A DNA stretch of 52,163 nt from Clostridia bacterium (GCA_022799315.1 JAAWOE010000003.1:69139-121301), one strand, 5' to 3'. Shown: positions 7,480 through 18,348, counted from the first letter of the stretch. Program-made: numbers and translations. Notes: generated from the sequence alone by a model not told the origin.

Positions 7480-9474
7480 TTAAATTTCTACACTAATTTT
7501 ACTTCCCTTTTTTACCTTAATTCCCGGTTTTGGTAATTGTTCCTTAATGATTAGTTCTTCTTCTTTCATTTCTTTAGTAATTTCTATATTAGTTTCTATC
7601 TCTAATCCTACCTCTTTTAAGACTTTTTTTGCCTCTTTCACATTCCTATTTCTAAGCTCTGGCACTTCTACTTCTTCTATTATTTCTTTGTTTTCATTAT
7701 CTTGTTGTAACTGTAAATATGGCAATACATCCCCTAAAATTTGACCACCTACTGGTGCTGCAACAGCTCCTCCTTGGTGTCCACCTTCTCCTGTTGGATT
7801 ATATAAAGTTACAAGTAATACTACCTGTGGATCCGATATTGGTGCTACTCCTATAAATGATGTTACATACTTATTTGTATTTACACCATCTTCAGAGGTT
7901 CCTGTTTTTCCTCCTACTCTAAAACCTTTAACCTGTGCATTCTTTCCAGTACCTTCTGCAACAACACTTTCCATCATGCTTAATACCTCATTTGCTGTTT
8001 TTTCATCTATTACACGTTCTACTTCTTGTGGTGCAATTTCTTCTACTTCTCCCGTTTTAGAATCTATAATTTTTTTAATTACTCTTGGCTTCATACGTAC
8101 ACCCTTATTTGCAATTGTAGATACTGCTGTTACCATTTGAAGTGGTGTTACCTCAAACCTTTGACCGAAACTAATAGTTGCAAGTTCTACAGGTCCTACT
8201 TTTCCCTCTTTTAAAAATATTCCCTTTGCTTCTCCTGGTAGTTCTATTCCCGTTTTACTTAAAAATCCAAATTTATTTAAATATTCATAATATTTACTAA
8301 CGCCTATTTTTTGACCTAGTCCAATAAATACTGGGTTACAAGAATTCATTAATGCTTGCCTTAAAGATTCAGATCCATGCGGACGGTAATATCTCCAACA
8401 TTTTATACGTACTCCGGCAATTTCAATTCCACCTGTACAACAAAATTCTCCTTCTTTATCAGTTTGAGTAATTCCTTCTTGTAGTGCAGCTGACGAAGTA
8501 ACTGTTTTAAAGGTAGAACCCGGTTCATATGTATCTGCTATTGCTTTATTTCTCCACATTGCTTGAAGATTTTCCGATCTTTCTGTAGCAGTTAAACTTT
8601 CCCAATTAGCTTTTATTTCTTCATTTGTTATTTCATATGGAGAATTCAAGTTGTACGATGGATATGTTACCATAGCTAGTATATCTCCTGTTTTTGGGTT
8701 CATTGCTACTACATTTCCTCCATCTGTACAAATATTATCTATGCATGCTTGTTTTAAGTATTTTTCGCAGATTGATTGTATAGTCATATCTACTGATACA
8801 ACTAAATCTTTTCCATCTATAGCAGATACATAATTTTCTCCTTCTTTTCCTATTTCTCCTCCTTTTGCATCTGTTACTTTTATAATTCTTCCTTTACTCC
8901 CTTTTAATACTTCTTCATATTTTGCTTCTATTCCATCTAAACCTTGATTATCACTTCCACAAAAACCTATAAAGTGGGAAGCTAACTCATTATTTGGATA
9001 ATACCTTTTTGTATCTTCATCTATGTTAATTCCAGTTGTTATATTATTATTTTTCATCCATATTCTTAGCTCATCTGTTTTCTCTTTATCTATCTTTTTT
9101 GCAATTGTTTCTATGGAGCTTCTTTTTTTAACTTTTTTTAATGTTTTTTCATAGTCTAATTCAAATAAATCACTTAAAAATTTTGCTGTTTTCTCTTTAT
9201 CTTCTTCTTTTATATTTAGTGGATTTATAGTAACTGTTTCTACAGTTGCACTAATAGCTAATATATTTTTTCCAGTTGCATCATATATTGTTCCTCTTTT
9301 GGGATTAATAACTCTATCTAATGATTGCTGTTTATACGCCATTGTTCTTAATTCTTCTCCTTGTAAGAATTGAATGAATCCAATTCTTACAAGGAGTAAT
9401 GCAAGTATTATAAAACTTACAAATAATGAATATGTTATTCTTCTTTTCCTACTTATGTTAGCGTTTAAAAGCAT
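7480..9474 (-). CDS. spoVD: Class B penicillin-binding protein with PASTA domain (SpoVD/FtsI type)
   Basis: This is a transpeptidase that cross-links septal or spore peptidoglycan and the usual partner of FtsW/SpoVE. The 664-aa protein has a short cytoplasmic start, one membrane helix (about 14-36), a dimerisation domain, and a transpeptidase domain with SxxK in EPGSTFKT (about 316), SxN in SCNPVF and KTGTSE (about 523). One PASTA domain occupies the last 65 residues (VPELRNRNVKEAKKVL). The C-terminal PASTA fits SpoVD, but the dcw position fits ftsI; it may serve both roles. The start is ATG 9474 with ribosome binding site GGGTGA, which lies inside a hairpin stem. An AGG codon in GQRFEVTPLQM is read normally as Arg. 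Confidence 0.93.
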   Translation of the reverse strand: MLLNANISRKRRITYSLFVSFIILALLLVRIGFIQFLQGEELRTMAYKQQSLDRVINPKRGTIYDATGKNILAISATVETVTINPLNIKEEDKEKTAKFLSDLFELDYEKTLKKVKKRSSIETIAKKIDKEKTDELRIWMKNNNITTGINIDEDTKRYYPNNELASHFIGFCGSDNQGLDGIEAKYEEVLKGSKGRIIKVTDAKGGEIGKEGENYVSAIDGKDLVVSVDMTIQSICEKYLKQACIDNICTDGGNVVAMNPKTGDILAMVTYPSYNLNSPYEITNEEIKANWESLTATERSENLQAMWRNKAIADTYEPGSTFKTVTSSAALQEGITQTDKEGEFCCTGGIEIAGVRIKCWRYYRPHGSESLRQALMNSCNPVFIGLGQKIGVSKYYEYLNKFGFLSKTGIELPGEAKGIFLKEGKVGPVELATISFGQRFEVTPLQMVTAVSTIANKGVRMKPRVIKKIIDSKTGEVEEIAPQEVERVIDEKTANEVLSMMESVVAEGTGKNAQVKGFRVGGKTGTSEDGVNTNKYVTSFIGVAPISDPQVVLLVTLYNPTGEGGHQGGAVAAPVGGQILGDVLPYLQLQQDNENKEIIEEVEVPELRNRNVKEAKKVLKEVGLEIETNIEITKEMKEEELIIKEQLPKPGIKVKKGSKISVEI

Positions 9475-9476
9475 AC

Positions 9477-9534
9477 AAAAATCACCCTTTATATATAATT
9501 ATTTATTATAATTATATATAAAAAGGGTGATTTT
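9477..9534 (-). terminator. Hairpin that closes the surface gene and covers the PBP ribosome binding site
   Basis: AAAATCACCCTTT and AAAGGGTGATTTTT form a strong stem around an AT-rich, partly self-pairing loop. On the minus strand the second arm holds GGGTGA, the ribosome binding site of the PBP gene 7 nt further on, and is followed by a T run. It can thus act as a terminator for the 2593-aa gene and as a block on PBP translation. Two similar hairpins occur at 22223-22262 and 49686-49726. Confidence 0.7.
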
Positions 9535-9560
9535 ATGCCTTTTAGACTTTTACTTTTTTA

Positions 9561-12500
9561 TTAGATTTCTAATAATCCTATTAATGCTAATTTTAATTGT
9601 GATAAGTCTGTAGCTGTTATTCTTCCATCTCCATTAATGTCTGCTGCCTTTTGCTGTTTTTCGCTTAGTTCTTCTTTATCAATTAAATATAATTTTATTT
9701 TTGAAAGGTCTGTTGGTCCTAGTTTTCCATTTCCATCAATATCGCCTTTTTTAATGGTTTCTTCTGGATTATCAGGATTTGGTTGTTCTCCTCCAATCCA
9801 ATTAACACTAGCTATAACAGTTCCTTTGTTTCCTACTTTATCTACAAATTCAAAAGTAAAGTCTCCATTTTCAGTAAATGTATATGTTCTACTTCCGTTA
9901 TTATTTGTAACAACAATTTCTTCACTTTCATTTGTTAGAGTAGCTGTTACAGGTTCACTTGTTTGAGTTGTTATATTGTAGACAATTTCTGCTGTTGGTG
10001 CTGTTTTATCTATCCAAGTTACTTCTGCAATAGCTGTTCCTGTATTTCCTGCCTTATCTACAAATTCAAATGTAAATGTTCCATTGTCTGTAAATGTATG
10101 TGTATTTCCACCTATTACTGTTACATTTTCTTTATCAAATGTTATTGTTGCTATTACATTTTCTGTTGTTGGTTCTTCTGTACTATAAGTAATTGTTGCT
10201 ACTGGTACTACTTTATCTATGTTATTTACTGTTGCTGTAGCTGACCCTGTATTTCCTGCCTTATCTACAAATTCAAATGTAAATGTTCCATTGTCTGTAA
10301 ATGTATAAGAATTATTTCCATTATTGTTTGTTATTGTTATTTCTTCACTTGCATTTACTAATGTTACTATTACATCTTTATTTGTTAGAGCTTCAGTGCT
10401 GTAATTAATTTGTGCTGTTGGATTGATTTTGTCTATCCAAGTTACTGTTGCTGTTGTCATTGATATATTTCCAGATTCATCTACATATTCAAATACATAT
10501 TCTCCATTCTCAGTAAATGTATGTGTATTTCCACCTTCTACTGTTACATTTTCTTTGTCAAAACTTATTGTTGCTATTACATCCCTATTTGTTAAATTTG
10601 TTGTACTATATGTTATTGTTGCTTTTGGTAGATTTTTATCTATGTTTCTTACTGTTGCTGTAGCTGACCCTGTATTTCCCGCTGCATCTATAAATTCAAA
10701 TGTAAATGTTCCATTCCCAGTAAATGTACGAGTATTACTTCCTTTATTGTTTGTTATTGTTATTTCTTCACTAGGATTTACTAAAGTTGCTATTACATTT
10801 CCATTTGTTTTATTAGTAGTACTATATTCTATTGTTGCTGTTGGAGCTATTCTATCTATACAAGTTACTACTGCATTTACACTTCCTCTATTTCCTGCTG
10901 CATCTGCATATTCAAATGTAAATGTTCCATTGTCTGTAAATAAGTATGTTGTATTTCCGTTATTATTTGTTATTGTAACATTTTCTTTATCAAATGTTAT
11001 TGCTGCTAGTACATTGTCTCTTGTTGGTTCTATTGTGCTATATACCATTATTGGTTGTGGCATTTGTTTATCAATCCATGTAACTTCTGCTTTTGCAACA
11101 CCTGTATTTCCTGTAGAAGTTGTAAATGTAAATGTATATTCTCCATTTTCAGTAAATGTATGTGTATTTCCTCCTGCTACTGTTACATTTTCTTGGTCAA
11201 AACTTATTGTTGCTATTACATCTGTATTTGTTAGATTTGTTGTACTATATGTTATTGTAGCTACTGGTAATGTTTTATCAATCCATGTAACTTTTGCTAC
11301 CGCTGTTCCTGTATTTCCTGCTTTATCCACATATTCAAATGTATATTCTCCATTTTCAGTAAATGTATGTGTATTTCCTTCTTGTACTGTTACATTTTCT
11401 TTGTTAAAGCTTATTGTTGCTATTACTTCCCCATTTGTTGCTTCCATAATGTTATATGAAATTGTTGGAACTGGTGCTGTTTTATCTATCCAATCTACTG
11501 TTGCTGTAGCAGTTCCTGTATTTCCTAAATCATTTACAAATTCAAATGTAAATGTTCCGTTTTCAGTAAATGTATACGTGTTATTTCCATCATTGTTTTT
11601 TATTGTTATGTTGTCATCTGAACTTAAAGTTGCTATTACATCCTGATTTGTTAGTTCAGTATAATTATATGTTATGTCTGCTGATGGAATATCTTTGTTT
11701 ATCCAATCTACTCTTGCTGTTGCCACTCCTACATTTCCATATGGTCCAACAAATTCAAATGTGAATTCTCCATTTTCAGTAAATGTATATGTGGTTTTTC
11801 CATCATTGTTTGTAACAACTGTACCTTCTCTATCAAATGTTATTGTTACTGTTACATCTTCATTTGTTTCTTCTGTTATATCATATGTAAAACTTGCATT
11901 TGGCAATGTTTTACATATCCAGTCTACTTCTGCTATTGCTGTTCCTTCATTTCCATATGGTCCTCTAAATTCAAATGTAAATTCTCCATTTTCAGTAAAT
12001 GTGTACTTGTTACTTCCATCATTATTTAGTATTTCTACCTCATCATTAACTTCTCCATTTACCTTAAATTTTACTGTTACTGTTACATCCCTATTTGTTG
12101 GATCTGATATATCATATTCAAATATTGCTTCTGGTAATGTTTTACAAATCCAATCTACTTCCGCTATTGCTTTTCCTTTATTTCCTTCACCATCTTCAAA
12201 TTCAAATGTAAATGTTCCATTTTCGGTAAATGTATATGTTGTACTTCCATTATTATTTAATACTGTTATTTCTGTACTTGGATTTACTAATGTTACTACT
12301 ACATCTTGATTTGTTTTATTTGTTGTACTGTATTGTACTTGTGCTGTTGGTATAACTACTTGTTTTTTTGTTATATCTTCATAGAAGTTAAACATTCTAG
12401 CTCCAACATGCCTTTTAGCACTTGTATAAGATGTTTCTTCTCCAATAATTTTTACATATCTAACTTTAACTGATTCATCAAAATCAATTGTTTTTGTATT

Positions 12501-15500
12501 TTGGTTGTTTGCCCAATTTGTTATTTGTGCAATTTCTGTAAAGTTTTCTCCATCCATACTACCTAGAATTTTTCCACTAAGTATTTTTCCATTTTCACTA
12601 TGTGGTACATAATCCATTGCACTTAAATGAACTGCTGAATCAAATTTTATTACTATATATCTTTCATTGTCTGTACCAGCTGATGAATTTAACCATCTTG
12701 TATTATAGTTTCCATCTATTACATTTACAGCTGCTCCATTTTGTGGTTTATCTTCTGCTGAAAAGCCAGCTATTGTTAAATTTGATATTGTTACATATTT
12801 TCTTGTATCTTCTTGGTTATCTTCTGTAAAGTTATATTCAATAATATCACTTGCTATAAAGAAACCTTTTGCTCTTTCTCTTACTAAAAGTTTGTTATCT
12901 CCTTGTACTACTGGTTCTTCTTCTACATAAGATTTCCAATTATCTTCACCTTCAATTTTCCATTCAAGATTATCTATATTAGTCATTCCTATTAATCTGT
13001 TTTCTAAATCGTTTAAATATGGTGTAATGTTAGGTGTACTTAATTTTTGGATATTTATGATGTATTCTTCTTCGTCATTTTCAAAACGAATTTTTATTTT
13101 ATCATCACTATTAATTGCATTTATTTCTTCTTCTGATAGTAAATATTCTGCTCCATTAACAGATTTCCATGTTTCTCCTGAATTTAAGCTATATTCCCAA
13201 TTTAGAGTTTTATATTCATCTTCTAAAACTATTTTTTTAGCATTTTCTCCATCAAATGAGAAGTTTGCTACTCTTTTTACTTCTGTATTTTCATATAAGT
13301 TTACCATTGCAAGTGAAGCAAATATTCCATAACCTTCTGCTTCTATTTTTACATATTGTCCATATATACTTTCATTAAATAAAATTTCTTTAAGTTCTTC
13401 ATTTTGCTCACAGTTTTCTTTTCTTCCTGCTTCTATCCAATCCACACCATTTTCACTTACATATACAATAGCATTTCTTATTAAAGAAGGGTCATCTTGT
13501 CTATATTTTTTCTGAATAAACTCTAATGCTGATACATATTTTGGGTTATCAAGTTTTATAGTAATAAATGCTCTAGAACCTTCTATTGAATACCTAAAAT
13601 CTGTATGCCATATAGTATTAATATTTCCATCAATTGCATTTGGTGCATAATATGGTCTAGTACTATCTATTGATTGAGATGAATACGTATGTACTGATAA
13701 ATGTTTTATTGGTATATATTTTTTATTGTTTGATTGATTATCCTCTGTAAATTGATATTGAGCTACATCACTTGCTAAATATTCTTCTGCTGCTTTTTTT
13801 CTAACATAAAGTATTCTATTACCTGTTACAATTGGTTCTTCTTCTGAATATGATTTCCAATTACCCCCATCAATTTTCCATTCAAGTTCACTAGCATTTC
13901 TTATTCCAATTAATCTATTTTCTAAATCATTTGCATATGGTGTTTCATTATATACTTTTTTATCTAAGTCAATATAGTATTCTATACTATTTCCTTCAAA
14001 TTTAATTTTAATATCATTTTCTTCTGTTAATGCATCTAATTCTTCTTGAGTTAATTGATAGGTTTCTTCTGTCCCTGTTTTGTTTACCCAAGTATTTCCA
14101 CCATCAATGCTATATTGCCAATTTTTAGCTTTATATTCATTTCTTATTTTAATTAGTCCTGCCTCTTCTCCATCTAATCTAAAGTCAGCAACACATACCT
14201 TGGTTTTATCTTCATAGTAGTTAAACATTTTTGCAGCTATGAAATTTCTTCCATCTCCATAGTTTGCTGTTGCTTGGAATTTTACAAATTTAGCTTCTTT
14301 TGATTTTGGTAAATCGATAGCTTTAGTATTACCATTATTTCCCCATCCACTAAATGATGCAACCTCTGTCCATTCTGTTCCATCCATACTTATATACACT
14401 TTACCAGCACTTACACATCCATTTCCAGCTCCTGATGGAACATATTCAACTGCTGATATAAATGTTGGTTTATCTAACTCTATTGTTATAAATCTTTGTC
14501 TATCATTTCCATTCCAATCTGAATGCCATCTAGTATTTATATTTCCATCTAATGCATTCGCAACATTTCCATAATGACCACCTCCTGTGGCTTCACTTGA
14601 AAATGAATGTAAACTTATTCTTGATAGAGGAATATATTTTCTTGTATCCGGTTGATTGTCTTCTGTAAAAGGATATTTTCTAGAAGCACTTGGTAAAGTT
14701 GTTCCTGTTGCTCCTACTCTTATTTCTACAGTTTTATCCCCTGTTAAATCTGGTGTTCCATTAGCATATGAAGTCCATGTATCATTATCATTTAAGCGCC
14801 ATTGCATTATATTTGTCGCACCTATCATTCTATTTTCTAAGTCATTATTATATAATGTTGGTAAATTTGATGTTGTTATATCTATTTTATATAAGTTGTT
14901 TTCATCATAATTTACTCCAACAATATGAACATAGATGTCATTTTCTGCTGTAATACTTGCTATTTGTTCTTCTGTTAATTGTAATTTATGTTCTTCGTCG
15001 GTTGTAAACGAAACTTCATTCCAGTGTGATAATCCACCTGTTGGGTTTCCATCTATACAATAATCCCAACGAACACCACTTCCATCAAAACGGCTTGATA
15101 ATACAATTTTTCCTGCATCTTCACCATCAAATGAAAATGTTGCAATTGTTTTGTCTAATTTTCCTAATAAATAATTTGCTTCTAATCTTGTAAGTGATGG
15201 TTGATATACATAGTAATTATCAGCTGTATTATTTGGTGTGTTACTTCCTTCAGTTAAAATTCTTGTTTGTAAAAGTGTAAATCTATATAAATTTTGTATG
15301 CTTGTTAATTTTGGTTTTATTAAATTAGTTAATTGTTGCATTGGTAATGGGAAATATTTTAAATTTTCTGCTAATTCTTCTGCTAAATCATAGTAGTCAT
15401 TTTCTGTTTTATTTGTATTTGAATTATATACACTAATTAACCCAAGCCATGCGTCAACATTTATAGGTTGTATTGCTAATGCTTCTCTATATATACGTTC

Positions 15501-17342
15501 TTGTTCTTCTAGATTTCCTGCATATACTTTTGCAAGCATAACTTTTTCTTCGCATTTTACCAAATTTTCATAATCGTTTAATGCTTCTTGTGCTAATTGC
15601 ACATATACTACTTGATATGAACCACTAGCATAAGATGAATTAGCATTTCCCCAACCTAATGGTAATCTTTCTCCTTTTTCTGATAATTGCCATCCAGATA
15701 CATCATTATCTAGATTCCAATATCCTCTTCCAGCTGCATCTTGCCAATAATAAATCATAGCAGCATGCCCTGGCTGACCAACAACTACACAAGGTATTCC
15801 ATGAGATGTACGAACACTCGTACCTACTTTTGATATACCTCCACACACTGCTCCTGTTTGTACTATTGGATTTCTAAAAAGCATCCATATTTTCTTTAAT
15901 CCTGTTCTATAAGTTACATTATATTTAGAAAATATGCCTTTAAAATGAGCATCCCATTCATCTTTCCTATTTGGATCATAAAATTCACGTTGTCCAAGGT
16001 TTTCCCATCTATAATCCATATAAGGGTGAGGTGATATATATCTTCCATAATTATTTTGATTTTGATCTACAAATGATTGTGTATATTCATTTAGCCATAA
16101 TGTTTCTTCATCATCTGAAAGGTTGTTAAATATGTAACGCATTTCTTCTATGTTATAGTTTTCAAACCACTGTGTAACATCTAATTTTGGTAGTCCATCT
16201 TGGTTTAATTGTGGTGTTCCATCTGTATTTCTTAGAATTACAAAATTTCCGTTCTTATGCATATTTTTATATATTTGATAACGTATAAGTGCATCTGATT
16301 TGTTTTCTCCACCTGATTGTAACCATAGTCCAATATTTTGAGAATGTGTTAATGCTATTGCAATTGCCATTCTTGTATATAAATCTCCTAATACTGTACC
16401 ATATTTTGTTGTTTGCGTTATGTTAAAATCTTCTTTATAAGCGTTATGTAGTCTTGTAAGCTGCATTAATGTGTTATAATATCCGCCTTCTGGCTGTCCA
16501 CCTAATATAAAATATTCTAAAACTTTCACATCTCCTATAAGCCATTCATATGTTTCTTTATTTACATCACTTGTAGTATAAAATCTTCTTAGAGCATATG
16601 GTCCAACTCTACTTATAAGTTCTCTTTTTAAAAGTGTTAATTTATATTCTGAATTAGTTTCTATGTTCGCATTAGAATCTACAAATTCCTTAATTTTTGT
16701 GTCTAATTCTTCTATTGAAGGTACTAATTCTTCTCCTGGTTCATTGTAACCTTGTTTAATTAATTTTGCATCTGCATAAACAGAGTGGTCACTTCCGTTA
16801 CCACCATTAGCATCAGCTTCTAGTTTTAAAAATTTTTCAGTTCTAATATCTATTTTAACATGTGTAGCATTGTCACCTGGTTTACATACTGCTGATTCTG
16901 CATTATGTTTTATATTCCAGTTTGTTCCATCTGCTGATGTGTAAATTCTAAAAATTACACCATTACTAGAACTTGATGCTGTTTTATTTAATCCCATATA
17001 TGCTGTAAAATAATCATAATCATAATTTCTTAGATCATATACTACTACTGATGAAGCATGAGCCCATATTCCTTTTTCAAATGAATAGTATGCCCCTTCT
17101 ATTTTTACAGAAATTAATGAATCATCTTCTGCTTTATCCATTTTTAATTCTTTCCATCCAGATTTTGACTTTGATGCATCATATGGTATATCAGAAAGAT
17201 AACAAAATCCTATATCGGTTTGTTCATTTGCTGCAAAACATTTATTAGAAATGTTTGTAATTAAAAATGCAATTATTAATAAAGCAAAACAAAAAATTAT
17301 TTTAAATAAAACGTTAATTTTACTTTTACCATTTTCTTTCAT
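9561..17342 (-). CDS. Giant secreted multidomain protein: NPCBM, transglutaminase-like, three discoidin units, 12 Ig-like repeats, dockerin
   Basis: The 2593-aa protein has an N-terminal hydrophobic signal (about 10-35). NPCBM-like sugar-binding domain follows (about 40-190). Near 497-542, AVCGGISKVG, QPGHAAM and NLDNDV give a Cys-His-Asp transglutaminase-like triad. Three units, each with an FSFDGE-type module and an F5/8C discoidin domain, span about 700-1655 (discoidins near 900, 1207 and 1510). Twelve tandem Ig-like repeats of about 70 aa follow (YSTTNLTN, YTFTENGxFTFEF). The last 60 residues are a type I dockerin with two calcium loops (DIDGNGKLGPTD, DINGDGRITATD). The start ATG 17342 is chosen because GGAGG lies 7 nt upstream; an ATG at 17357 lies before it. 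It probably docks onto the neighbouring cohesin protein and binds glycans or mucin, which is inference. Confidence 0.93.
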   Translation of the reverse strand: MKENGKSKINVLFKIIFCFALLIIAFLITNISNKCFAANEQTDIGFCYLSDIPYDASKSKSGWKELKMDKAEDDSLISVKIEGAYYSFEKGIWAHASSVVVYDLRNYDYDYFTAYMGLNKTASSSSNGVIFRIYTSADGTNWNIKHNAESAVCKPGDNATHVKIDIRTEKFLKLEADANGGNGSDHSVYADAKLIKQGYNEPGEELVPSIEELDTKIKEFVDSNANIETNSEYKLTLLKRELISRVGPYALRRFYTTSDVNKETYEWLIGDVKVLEYFILGGQPEGGYYNTLMQLTRLHNAYKEDFNITQTTKYGTVLGDLYTRMAIAIALTHSQNIGLWLQSGGENKSDALIRYQIYKNMHKNGNFVILRNTDGTPQLNQDGLPKLDVTQWFENYNIEEMRYIFNNLSDDEETLWLNEYTQSFVDQNQNNYGRYISPHPYMDYRWENLGQREFYDPNRKDEWDAHFKGIFSKYNVTYRTGLKKIWMLFRNPIVQTGAVCGGISKVGTSVRTSHGIPCVVVGQPGHAAMIYYWQDAAGRGYWNLDNDVSGWQLSEKGERLPLGWGNANSSYASGSYQVVYVQLAQEALNDYENLVKCEEKVMLAKVYAGNLEEQERIYREALAIQPINVDAWLGLISVYNSNTNKTENDYYDLAEELAENLKYFPLPMQQLTNLIKPKLTSIQNLYRFTLLQTRILTEGSNTPNNTADNYYVYQPSLTRLEANYLLGKLDKTIATFSFDGEDAGKIVLSSRFDGSGVRWDYCIDGNPTGGLSHWNEVSFTTDEEHKLQLTEEQIASITAENDIYVHIVGVNYDENNLYKIDITTSNLPTLYNNDLENRMIGATNIMQWRLNDNDTWTSYANGTPDLTGDKTVEIRVGATGTTLPSASRKYPFTEDNQPDTRKYIPLSRISLHSFSSEATGGGHYGNVANALDGNINTRWHSDWNGNDRQRFITIELDKPTFISAVEYVPSGAGNGCVSAGKVYISMDGTEWTEVASFSGWGNNGNTKAIDLPKSKEAKFVKFQATANYGDGRNFIAAKMFNYYEDKTKVCVADFRLDGEEAGLIKIRNEYKAKNWQYSIDGGNTWVNKTGTEETYQLTQEELDALTEENDIKIKFEGNSIEYYIDLDKKVYNETPYANDLENRLIGIRNASELEWKIDGGNWKSYSEEEPIVTGNRILYVRKKAAEEYLASDVAQYQFTEDNQSNNKKYIPIKHLSVHTYSSQSIDSTRPYYAPNAIDGNINTIWHTDFRYSIEGSRAFITIKLDNPKYVSALEFIQKKYRQDDPSLIRNAIVYVSENGVDWIEAGRKENCEQNEELKEILFNESIYGQYVKIEAEGYGIFASLAMVNLYENTEVKRVANFSFDGENAKKIVLEDEYKTLNWEYSLNSGETWKSVNGAEYLLSEEEINAINSDDKIKIRFENDEEEYIINIQKLSTPNITPYLNDLENRLIGMTNIDNLEWKIEGEDNWKSYVEEEPVVQGDNKLLVRERAKGFFIASDIIEYNFTEDNQEDTRKYVTISNLTIAGFSAEDKPQNGAAVNVIDGNYNTRWLNSSAGTDNERYIVIKFDSAVHLSAMDYVPHSENGKILSGKILGSMDGENFTEIAQITNWANNQNTKTIDFDESVKVRYVKIIGEETSYTSAKRHVGARMFNFYEDITKKQVVIPTAQVQYSTTNKTNQDVVVTLVNPSTEITVLNNNGSTTYTFTENGTFTFEFEDGEGNKGKAIAEVDWICKTLPEAIFEYDISDPTNRDVTVTVKFKVNGEVNDEVEILNNDGSNKYTFTENGEFTFEFRGPYGNEGTAIAEVDWICKTLPNASFTYDITEETNEDVTVTITFDREGTVVTNNDGKTTYTFTENGEFTFEFVGPYGNVGVATARVDWINKDIPSADITYNYTELTNQDVIATLSSDDNITIKNNDGNNTYTFTENGTFTFEFVNDLGNTGTATATVDWIDKTAPVPTISYNIMEATNGEVIATISFNKENVTVQEGNTHTFTENGEYTFEYVDKAGNTGTAVAKVTWIDKTLPVATITYSTTNLTNTDVIATISFDQENVTVAGGNTHTFTENGEYTFTFTTSTGNTGVAKAEVTWIDKQMPQPIMVYSTIEPTRDNVLAAITFDKENVTITNNNGNTTYLFTDNGTFTFEYADAAGNRGSVNAVVTCIDRIAPTATIEYSTTNKTNGNVIATLVNPSEEITITNNKGSNTRTFTGNGTFTFEFIDAAGNTGSATATVRNIDKNLPKATITYSTTNLTNRDVIATISFDKENVTVEGGNTHTFTENGEYVFEYVDESGNISMTTATVTWIDKINPTAQINYSTEALTNKDVIVTLVNASEEITITNNNGNNSYTFTDNGTFTFEFVDKAGNTGSATATVNNIDKVVPVATITYSTEEPTTENVIATITFDKENVTVIGGNTHTFTDNGTFTFEFVDKAGNTGTAIAEVTWIDKTAPTAEIVYNITTQTSEPVTATLTNESEEIVVTNNNGSRTYTFTENGDFTFEFVDKVGNKGTVIASVNWIGGEQPNPDNPEETIKKGDIDGNGKLGPTDLSKIKLYLIDKEELSEKQQKAADINGDGRITATDLSQLKLALIGLLEI

Positions 17343-17375
17343 TACAAAATCCTCCATTTTATATACTCTTTCATT

Positions 17376-17404
17376 ATTATAACATAATTTATAAATTATG
17401 TAAA
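17376..17404 (-). promoter_or_regulatory. Sigma-A-type promoter of the giant dockerin gene
   Basis: On the minus strand TTTACA (17404-17399) and TATAAT (17381-17376) are separated by 17 nt, about 35 nt before the chosen start codon. Confidence 0.65.
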
Positions 17405-17450
17405 TTATGTTCTTAGTTTTGTGTTCCTTACTATCAATTAAAATAGCTCA

Positions 17451-17475
17451 TAGGGACATCTATTAGACGTCCCTA
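17451..17475. repeat. Palindromic repeat, GGGAC type
   Basis: TAGGGACATC and GACGTCCCTA form a near-perfect palindrome in the spacer between the cohesin gene and the giant gene. There is no T run, so it is not an obvious terminator. It resembles the CCCCTACA palindromes found at 33295, 33376, 37049 and 49635. Confidence 0.6.
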
Positions 17476-17503
17476 TATCTCATTCAACAAGTAAACAATT
17501 TAG

Positions 17504-18316
17504 CTAATTTTTGTTCACTTTATTATCTATTAATTTTATTTTTATGAAGATTCCTACTACTAAAATAATTCCTACGGATATCGCTATTACAAGGATATTC
17601 CTCTCTCCTGTTTGAGGTAGTTTTCCATCTTTAATAGATGTGTCTACTTTGTTAGTATTAGTACCTTGGTTTCCTCCTTGGTTTCCACCTTGATTTCCAC
17701 CTTGATTTCCTCCTTGGTTTCCACCTTGATTTCCACCTTGATTTCCACCTTGGTTTCCACTTTGGTTTCCACCTTGGTTTCCACCTTGGTTTCCACCTTG
17801 GTTTCCACCTTGGTTTCCTCCTTGATTTCCACCTTGATTTCCACCTTGGTTTTCGCTATCTATAATTGTTACTGTAATAGGAGCTGCTATTACACCAATA
17901 TCTTCTTTTCCATTTGAAAATTCAATATCTGTTAATGTGATTTTTGGAGTTGCATTAATTGTTCCAGTTGCTAAAAATGTAACTCTAAATACAGTTTCAT
18001 CAGCTTTTGTATAGCCTCCTGCTCTTTCTGCTGCTATTTTTCCATTTTCTTTATTAAAACTAGGATTCCATCCGTTTTGTCCTTCTATACTTTTGAATGT
18101 TAAGTTTTTACTATCATATTCTAACCTTGCTGTAAATGTAATCATTCCTTTTTCATCTTTAATATTTGATAAAACAACATCCACTGTAACTTCTTTATTA
18201 ATTTCAACTTTGCTATTTAATGGTTTTAGTGTTATGTCATAACTAGCAGCATATACGTTTGTTATTATACTAAGCATCATTAACAAAATAGCACTTATTT
18301 TTATTATCTTTTTCAT
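17504..18316 (-). CDS. Cell-wall-anchored single-cohesin protein (mini-scaffoldin)
   Basis: The 270-aa protein has a signal peptide (1-23), one cohesin-like beta-sandwich domain (about 28-155; VEINKEVTVDVVLSN, LEYDSKNLTF, VFRVTFLATG), a Gly-Asn-Gln-Gly linker of about 16 repeats (156-218), the sortase signal LPQTGE (about 234-239), a membrane helix and a Lys-rich tail. Sortase would attach it to the peptidoglycan and expose the cohesin. It lies 32 nt after the cohesin/dockerin protein gene and before the giant dockerin gene, so the three probably assemble together by calcium-dependent cohesin-dockerin binding. The start ATG 18316 has GGAGAAG upstream. The repeat DNA opens false ORFs in other frames. 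Confidence 0.9.
   Translation of the reverse strand: MKKIIKISAILLMMLSIITNVYAASYDITLKPLNSKVEINKEVTVDVVLSNIKDEKGMITFTARLEYDSKNLTFKSIEGQNGWNPSFNKENGKIAAERAGGYTKADETVFRVTFLATGTINATPKITLTDIEFSNGKEDIGVIAAPITVTIIDSENQGGNQGGNQGGNQGGNQGGNQGGNQGGNQSGNQGGNQGGNQGGNQGGNQGGNQGGNQGGNQGTNTNKVDTSIKDGKLPQTGERNILVIAISVGIILVVGIFIKIKLIDNKVNKN
17660..17851. repeat. 12-bp minisatellite encoding Gly-Asn-Gln-Gly
   Basis: About 16 copies of a 12-bp unit (plus-strand CCTTGRTTTCCR) code for the linker of the cohesin protein. The same unit forms the larger array at 37268-37842. Long overlapping ORFs on both strands here are by-products of the repeat period. Confidence 0.85.
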
Positions 18317-18348
18317 ATTTCTTACTTCTCCTTTTTAGAGTTTTTATC

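Noticed and set aside
2445-9474. AGG as a second general shift codon
   Set aside because: AGG is read normally as Arg within conserved parts of murG, the PBP and rsmH, so the pilin case is treated separately.
9637-12309. Long plus-strand ORFs opposite the Ig-like repeats
   Set aside because: They are antisense shadows of the repetitive giant gene, without ribosome binding sites.
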